From the NCBI GenBank assembly GCA_001817755.1, contig MHIY01000001.1, positions 39,243 to 48,720 on the forward strand: 9,478 nt of DNA, read 5' to 3'. Below are positions 6,634-9,478 of the stretch, piece by piece (the first letter of the stretch is position 1; every line of letters begins with the position of its first letter). The notes under the pieces are model-generated. The model made no database searches. It saw only the letters and a list, made by a program, of their open reading frames with translations, and had not been told where the DNA came from. The position numbers were made by a program, and so were the translations under genes. Source of the stretch: Candidatus Colwellbacteria bacterium RIFCSPLOWO2_01_FULL_48_10 (GTDB lineage: Bacteria; Patescibacteriota; Minisyncoccia; UBA6257; Colwellbacteraceae).

Positions 6634-7053
6634 TCATTCTTCTTTTAGCTGATTTCTCTTTATCAGCTCGTCGTGAAAACGGACCATGATGTCGTGAAAC
6701 TGGTCTTCGAGCCATGGATCGCCGACCCGGCGCACCAGGAGAGACGCTTTGATGGGGCCGTGGGCCGAGGCATACTCCATGACTTTCTTAAGCTGTTCTG
6801 ATTTTTGAGCGGACTTTATTTTTATGACTTCGTCGGCTGCATTGTTCGCGTCCGAAGCTGTTTGCGTAGATTGGGCAGTCGGGACCGCGTGGTCGCTCAT
6901 GGCCTCGCGGAAAAGATCCTTTCTTTCTTTAGCGATGCCCTGCTCGGCATAATCAACCCTTTTTTGCTCGGCTGAAGCGCCGATAGATTCTATCTCTTTG
7001 CGGTGAGCGTCGGCGAGTCTGATGTCTTCAAAATTTATCTGTGGGTCTTTCAT
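6634..7053 (-). CDS. Conserved-looking helical protein of unknown function upstream of the ATPase
   Basis: 139-aa hydrophilic protein with no signal peptide or membrane segment; I do not recognise the family. Residues about 8-52 are charged and probably helical or coiled-coil. Residues 54-75 are a low-complexity Ala/Ser/Thr/Gln/Asn linker. Residues 78-139 form a second helical region with GPIKASLLVRRVGDPWLEDQ and FHDIMVRFHDELIKR. The ATG at 7053 is preceded by an in-frame TAA 21 nt upstream, which limits the start. There is no Shine-Dalgarno sequence; a TATAAA (minus strand, 22 nt before the ATG) may be its -10. It is the minus-strand gene immediately before the VirD4-like ATPase, 256 bp away, with no clear intrinsic terminator. 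Co-transcription and a partner role are therefore plausible inference. The start codon lies at the edge of a 21-bp inverted repeat. Confidence 0.7.
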   Translation of the reverse strand: MKDPQINFEDIRLADAHRKEIESIGASAEQKRVDYAEQGIAKERKDLFREAMSDHAVPTAQSTQTASDANNAADEVIKIKSAQKSEQLKKVMEYASAHGPIKASLLVRRVGDPWLEDQFHDIMVRFHDELIKRNQLKEE

Positions 7054-7184
7054 CGGGTAGTAGAAGTTAGATTAATTTATAATTTGATTTTCGAACTCGC
7101 TTACTGTTATGTTTAGAATGATATAGATTGTGTTTGGGTGAGATTTTGCGCTTGAAGGCGCATATCTAACTTTCACTACCCGAT
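7052..7184. repeat. 21-bp inverted repeat flanking the promoter region of the 139-aa gene
   Basis: Segment 7052-7072 and the complement of 7164-7184 agree at 19 of 21 positions (shared ATCGGGTAGT and AAGTTAGAT). The left arm covers the first two bases of the minus-strand start codon and its 5' leader. The 91 bp between the arms are AT-rich, contain the candidate TATAAA promoter, and include a small hairpin at 7147-7162 (TGCGC stem). I see no gene in 7054-7241. Confidence 0.65.
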
Positions 7185-7202
7185 TCATTGATGCAACAAC
7201 AA

Positions 7203-7211
7203 TGATATAAC
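7203..7211 (+). promoter_or_regulatory. Possible extended -10 for the GIY-YIG/tRNA-Val transcript
   Basis: TGATATAAC at 7203-7211 has the same TGnTATAA form as the ftsH promoter. It lies 30 bp upstream of the tRNA remnant. Transcription from about 7218 would run through the remnant, the GIY-YIG gene and the intact tRNA-Val. There is no correctly spaced -35. Confidence 0.35.
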
Positions 7212-7241
7212 AATCTATGTAATTTAGTAATAAGCCAATTT

Positions 7242-7301
7242 GCGCGGTTAGCTCAGTGGTCCGACCATAGTCGGACTCCGACACAAGGTCGGAGCAGAGC
7301 A
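7242..7301 (+). pseudogene. Truncated tRNA-Val with expanded D-loop
   Basis: GCGCGGTTAGCTCAGTGG (7242-7259) is identical to the first 18 nt of the intact tRNA-Val at 7583-7600. GCAGAGCA (7294-7301) is identical to the continuation at 7600-7607. Between them, exactly in the D-loop, sit about 35 nt forming two hairpins, so the D stem GCTC/GAGC can still close. The anticodon arm, T arm and 3' acceptor strand are absent. The GIY-YIG start codon follows 3 nt after this remnant. It resembles the duplicated end left by integration into a tRNA gene. Confidence 0.8.
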
Positions 7302-7304
7302 ATT
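7260..7304 (+). promoter_or_regulatory. Twin hairpins that sequester the GIY-YIG ribosome binding site
   Basis: TCCGAC-CATA-GTCGGA (7260-7275) is followed directly by CTCCGAC-ACAAG-GTCGGAG (7276-7294). The 3' arm of the second hairpin ends in GGAG (7291-7294), 10 nt before the ATG at 7305 and paired with CTCC. As both hairpins use the same TCCGAC/GTCGGA sequence, the outermost arms could also pair, giving alternative folds. Control of translation is inference. Confidence 0.5.
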
Positions 7305-7577
7305 ATGAAAATTCCAGGGGTATACATATTGGAGAGTTTCAAAAACGGCCGTTATTACATTGGTAGTACCGACGATATCGAAAATCGTATCAGTTATCAT
7401 AACAGTGGTTGGGTGACAGCAACTAAAAATAATCGGCCATTTAAATTGGTTGCATTCATTGAATGTTCCAACATAAACTTAGCCAGGAGTTATGAGTTCC
7501 GTTTGAAAAGGTATAAAAGAAGGGATATTCTAGAGAAGGTCATCAAGGACTTAACCTTTCCTTGGATGCACGATTAA
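7305..7577 (+). CDS. Small GIY-YIG nuclease domain protein
   Basis: 90-aa single-domain GIY-YIG endonuclease of the YhbQ/UPF0213-like size class. It has GVYIL (5-9, in place of GIY), YYIGS (17-21), Arg28 and His32 in ENRISYHNSG, Pro45 in RPFKLV, and the metal-binding Glu64 followed by LKRYKRR (67-73). All expected catalytic positions (Tyr7, Tyr18, Arg28, Glu64) are present, so it is probably active on DNA. The ATG at 7305 is supported by GGAG 10 nt upstream, the clearest Shine-Dalgarno sequence in the window. It starts 3 nt after a tRNA-Val remnant and its TAA ends 5 nt before an intact tRNA-Val, with no space for other genes. This placement suggests the nuclease is the mobilising enzyme of a tRNA-inserted mini-element. 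A plain housekeeping repair nuclease is the alternative. Confidence 0.9.
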   Translation: MKIPGVYILESFKNGRYYIGSTDDIENRISYHNSGWVTATKNNRPFKLVAFIECSNINLARSYEFRLKRYKRRDILEKVIKDLTFPWMHD

Positions 7578-7582
7578 GTCAC

Positions 7583-7654
7583 GCGCGGTTAGCTCAGTGG
7601 CAGAGCAGCGCTTTTACACAGCGAAGGTCGGGGGTTCAAATCCCTCACCGCGCA
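7583..7654 (+). tRNA. tRNA-Val (anticodon UAC)
   Basis: Complete 72-nt cloverleaf. Acceptor is GCGCGGT/ACCGCGC, D arm GCTC-AGTGGCA-GAGC, anticodon arm GCGCT-TTTACAC-AGCGA (a G27-A43 mismatch at the outer pair), variable AGGTC, and T arm GGGGG-TTCAAAT-CCCTC (one G-U pair). The discriminator is A. Anticodon TAC reads GUA and other valine codons. CCA is not encoded (CCT follows). It lies 5 nt after the GIY-YIG stop codon, so it is probably cut from a shared transcript. Confidence 0.93.
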
Positions 7655-7707
7655 CCTCGTAAAATAACCAAAAAGACCTATTTTAGGTCTTTTTGGTTAT
7701 CACGAGG
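7655..7707 (+). terminator. Long hairpin terminator starting at the tRNA-Val 3' end
   Basis: CCTCGT (7655-7660) pairs with ACGAGG (7702-7707). After a small internal loop, a perfect 17-bp stem follows (7664-7680 with 7684-7700, loop TTT). The inner part alone, AGACCTA-TTT-TAGGTCT followed by TTTT, is a classic short terminator, and the A-run on the left makes it bidirectional. The outer stem begins at the base directly after the discriminator. Confidence 0.75.
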
Positions 7708-7730
7708 CTGCGCCGAGTGATTACGAGGTA

Positions 7731-7770
7731 GGCCCGTGGTAAAATTATTTGTAATTTTATTTTACGGGCC
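7731..7770 (+). promoter_or_regulatory. 40-bp palindrome and candidate promoter upstream of uppS
   Basis: GGCCCGT (7731-7737) pairs with ACGGGCC (7764-7770), and TAAAATTA (7740-7747) with TAATTTTA (7752-7759), leaving a TTTG loop. The element ends 8 nt before the uppS ATG. TGGTAAAAT (7737-7745) reads as an extended -10 and TATTTT (7758-7763) as a second option, either without a good -35. The palindrome could be an operator or a leader hairpin. There is no Shine-Dalgarno sequence in the 8 nt before the ATG. Confidence 0.5.
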
Positions 7771-7778
7771 ACTACTCC

Positions 7779-8462
7779 ATGAAAAACACTCCCAATCACA
7801 TAGCTATAATCCCGGACGGCAACCGCCGCTGGGCCAAGAAGAAAGGCCTCGCCGCATGGAAAGGCCATCTTGAAGGGGCAAAAACGGCCGAGAAAATGAT
7901 CAAAGCGGCTGAAAAACTGGGAATAAAATACCTCACTCTGTGGGGAAGTTCTTACGATAACCTGACTAAGAGATCGCCGGTGGAACTAAAGGTTTTAGAC
8001 AGAGTTTATGGCGATGGCGCCGAAAATATGCTCCATAGCCAAGATATTTCAAGAAATGGTATAAAAGTCAGTTTCTTGGGCGAGTGGAGTAAGTTTTTGA
8101 GCTCAAAAACAAGTACGTCTATAAAAAGAGTCGAGGCAGCGACAAGGAACAATGCAAAGCTCAATCTCACAGTTCTCCTTGGATACAACGGAGACCGGGA
8201 AATGCTTTCGGCTATAAACAATTTGGCAGGCAAAGCCACCGAAGAATCTATTAAAAATGCGCTTTGGACCAAAGATCTCCCGCCTGTGGATATGGTGATA
8301 AGAACCGGAGGCAATCCTCATTTAAGCGCTGGCTTTATGATGTGGGACATAAAATACTCCTTTTTATACTTCAGCGACAAAATGTGGCCCGAGTTCAAAG
8401 CAAAAGATCTTGATTCGGCTATTGAGTATTATTCAAGCCAAGATAGAAGAAAAGGGACGTAG
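7779..8462 (+). CDS. uppS: Divergent isoprenyl (undecaprenyl) diphosphate synthase
   Basis: 227-aa cis-prenyltransferase that condenses isopentenyl diphosphate onto an allylic primer to make the lipid carrier for cell-wall and surface glycans. The N-terminal active site is classic: HIAIIPDGNRRWAKKKGL (7-24, metal/diphosphate-binding Asp13) and GHLEG (29-33). LTLWGSSYDNLTKRSPVEL (52-70) corresponds to the LTLYAFSSENWNRP segment of E. coli UppS. The C-terminal signature RTGG (175-178), LSAGFMMWD and YSFLYFSDKMWPEF (193-206) is altered. The Arg of RxSN is replaced by His181, and the Glu of YAELYF (E. coli Glu213) by Phe196. Such changes fit a divergent CPR-type clade, and chain length or activity may differ. 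The start ATG is the only reasonable one; an in-frame TAA lies at 7752-7754. No Shine-Dalgarno sequence is present. Its last 44 bp overlap the convergent reverse transcriptase gene. Confidence 0.88.
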   Translation: MKNTPNHIAIIPDGNRRWAKKKGLAAWKGHLEGAKTAEKMIKAAEKLGIKYLTLWGSSYDNLTKRSPVELKVLDRVYGDGAENMLHSQDISRNGIKVSFLGEWSKFLSSKTSTSIKRVEAATRNNAKLNLTVLLGYNGDREMLSAINNLAGKATEESIKNALWTKDLPPVDMVIRTGGNPHLSAGFMMWDIKYSFLYFSDKMWPEFKAKDLDSAIEYYSSQDRRKGT

Positions 8463-9478
8463 AGAATTCGATTTGTTTGCTTATTTTATATCCGCGGCAA
8501 TGTTTTAATGCGCCCAAATAAGATTGCAAAACTGCATTATGTTTTTCATCGCTTATCAGGCCATTTTTTAATTTTTCGCCTAAAAATTTGGTTCTTTTCA
8601 AGATTCTCCTTTTTGTCTTCGTGCGCATAACGATGTAATGCGGCAAAATAACATAACCAAGAAAATCAATTCCTTGCTTAAATTTCCGGATGATTATTTT
8701 GTTGGGGTGTATCCCTAAACTAAGATTCTCCCGCAAAAAGTTACCCATTTCCAAAACAAGTTCTCTTAAATGATTTTCGTCATCGCCTAAAATAATAAAG
8801 TCATCGCAATAGCGCAGATAGTACTTCTCTTTCAGTTCGTGTTTAACGAATCGGTCCAGTTCATTCAAATAAATATTAGAGAAAAGTTGGCTGGTCACGT
8901 TGCCTAGAGGTAGGCCCCGACCCGCTTCTTTGCAGAAACTATTTATAATCATCTTCAAAAGCCAAAGCGTATCGGGGTCGGTAATGGTTCTTTCAATGAG
9001 TTTAACGAGAATTGTGTGATCAATGTTGTCGAAAAACTTTCTAATGTCACATTTAAGGGCATATTTTCTTACCCTAAAATTCTTGCTCGCTTTCCGCATA
9101 AAATCATATAAGCGAGCAACTCCTTTATGCGTTCCTTTATTAACACGGCACGAGTAAGAATCATATATGAACTTTTTGTCGAAGATTCCGTCCAAAACGC
9201 GGAATAGGGCCTGGTGCAGAACCCGGTCGCGCACACTCGCTTTATGTATATGGCGCAATTTCGGATCATTGATATAAAATGATGAATAGGCGGCCGGCAG
9301 ATAAGTTTTATTGTTTAAGTCGGAATGGAGCGCAAACAAATTGTCTTCTAGGTTAAATTCAAACTCCCTGATATCTACCTTTCTGTCTTTGCCCTTTTTG
9401 AACTCGCGCCAACCGGCGAAAATATTTTCAAGCGAAATAATCCTCTGAAATAAATCATGGTCACTAATCCCCCCCCCC
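8419..9478 (-). CDS. Reverse transcriptase of the diversity-generating-retroelement type, 5' end missing
   Basis: RNA-directed DNA polymerase. The minus-strand frame is open from the window's right edge to the TAG at 8421-8419, over 350 codons. The leftward TTG at 9339 is internal, since upstream codons continue the family N-terminus (RIISLENIFAGWREFKKG, about 9395-9448). Motifs are KASVRDRVLHQALF, CRVNKGTHKGV, motif A KCDIRKFFDNID (catalytic Asp), motif B RGLPLGNVTSQLFSNIYLNELD and motif C YCDD (8800-8811). GxxxSQ in motif B instead of QGxxxSP is the mark of DGR enzymes, and the layout parallels Bordetella phage Brt. It ends soon after QGIDFLGYV and a basic helix; no maturase or HNH domain follows, so it is not a group II intron protein. 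No template/variable repeat pair is visible in the window; these could lie beyond the edge. A retron-like or stand-alone enzyme remains possible. Confidence 0.85.
   Translation of the reverse strand, partial: GGGISDHDLFQRIISLENIFAGWREFKKGKDRKVDIREFEFNLEDNLFALHSDLNNKTYLPAAYSSFYINDPKLRHIHKASVRDRVLHQALFRVLDGIFDKKFIYDSYSCRVNKGTHKGVARLYDFMRKASKNFRVRKYALKCDIRKFFDNIDHTILVKLIERTITDPDTLWLLKMIINSFCKEAGRGLPLGNVTSQLFSNIYLNELDRFVKHELKEKYYLRYCDDFIILGDDENHLRELVLEMGNFLRENLSLGIHPNKIIIRKFKQGIDFLGYVILPHYIVMRTKTKRRILKRTKFLGEKLKNGLISDEKHNAVLQSYLGALKHCRGYKISKQIEFSTSLFFYLGLNNTQ
9469..9478. other. Terminal poly-C run
   Basis: Ten C residues form the extreme right end. On the minus strand they would add glycine codons before the reverse transcriptase sequence. 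Because the run sits exactly at the end, it is probably a poly-G read artefact or an assembly edge rather than biology. Confidence 0.6.

Larger units (their letters stand above)
7242..7600 (+). mobile_element. Putative tRNA-Val-targeting GIY-YIG mini-element
   Basis: An 18-bp direct repeat (7242-7259 and 7583-7600) brackets a 341-bp unit (7260-7600). The unit holds two hairpins, one nuclease gene and the reconstituted 5' end of tRNA-Val. The arrangement, with one broken and one complete tRNA flanking the cargo, matches integration at a tRNA with regeneration of a functional copy. There is no integrase, so if it moves, the nuclease and host recombination would have to do it. Tandem duplication of tRNA-Val followed by decay is the alternative. 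Confidence 0.5.

Noticed and set aside
6594..6689. Short plus-strand frame starting MASYFVNGAL
   Set aside because: Homology to the ATPase stops after ten codons and the rest is antisense to the 139-aa gene; treated as part of an inverted repeat, not a gene.
7072..7302. 76-codon minus-strand open frame
   Set aside because: Runs antisense through the tRNA-Val remnant and its hairpins and has no recognisable protein features.
7708..8480. DGR template or variable repeat near the reverse transcriptase
   Set aside because: By eye there is no long near-repeat differing at adenines on this side; the downstream DNA is uppS. Any repeats would have to be beyond the right edge.
8463..9478. Group II intron or retron
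   Set aside because: The reverse transcriptase has no maturase/endonuclease extension, no intron domain V/VI-like hairpin follows it, and no msr/msd-like structure is seen in the window; motif B favours the DGR class.
1..9478. CRISPR array
   Set aside because: No regularly spaced direct repeats; the only short direct repeats are the tRNA-Val pair and an 11-bp pair in the ATPase leader.
9469..9478. Poly-C run as a functional phase-variable tract
   Set aside because: It lies exactly at the sequence end, where a poly-G read artefact or assembly edge is the simpler explanation.

Overview
The window looks like a contig-end fragment from a Candidate Phyla Radiation (Patescibacteria) bacterium, most likely a Parcubacteria-type lineage. 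This is inference from gene content: a lone VirD4/TraG-like ATPase behind an unrecognised small protein, a tiny GIY-YIG gene embedded in tRNA sequence, a divergent UppS of the kind seen in these phyla, a DGR-type reverse transcriptase, and mostly no Shine-Dalgarno sequences. TGA is used as a stop by two genes, so the code is standard; this argues against Absconditabacteria/Gracilibacteria, which read TGA as glycine.

Left part, + strand: the 3' part of ribosomal protein S1 (rpsA) with a terminator, then ftsH (membrane AAA+ zinc protease) from an extended -10 promoter only 11 nt upstream of its ATG, giving a nearly leaderless mRNA. ftsH converges on a minus-strand tRNA-Ile with a UAU anticodon, and the two share a bidirectional terminator. 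A 220-aa minus-strand protein with two winged-helix domains follows, with its own promoter and terminator.

Middle part, minus strand: a 139-aa helical protein of unknown function lies upstream of an 824-aa membrane-anchored VirD4/TraG-type ATPase, probably as an operon. The 256-bp gap between them is full of inverted repeats. One pair carries the first ~10 codons of the ATPase gene, with the second copy in the opposite orientation. A second imperfect inverted repeat ends at the start codon of the 139-aa gene.

Right part, + strand: a broken tRNA-Val (5' 18 nt plus a D-arm expanded by two hairpins) leads directly into a 90-aa GIY-YIG nuclease gene, which ends 5 bp before an intact tRNA-Val(UAC). 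This looks like a miniature tRNA-targeting mobile element. After a long hairpin/terminator comes uppS (cis-prenyltransferase), preceded by a 40-bp palindrome. Convergent with it, and overlapping its 3' end by 44 bp, is a reverse transcriptase of the DGR type whose 5' end runs off the window. The window ends in ten C residues, probably a sequencing or assembly artefact.

The core genes (rpsA, ftsH, uppS, tRNAs) are housekeeping. The ATPase region, the GIY-YIG/tRNA unit and the reverse transcriptase are the accessory, potentially mobile parts. No gene-free stretch exceeds 300 bp.
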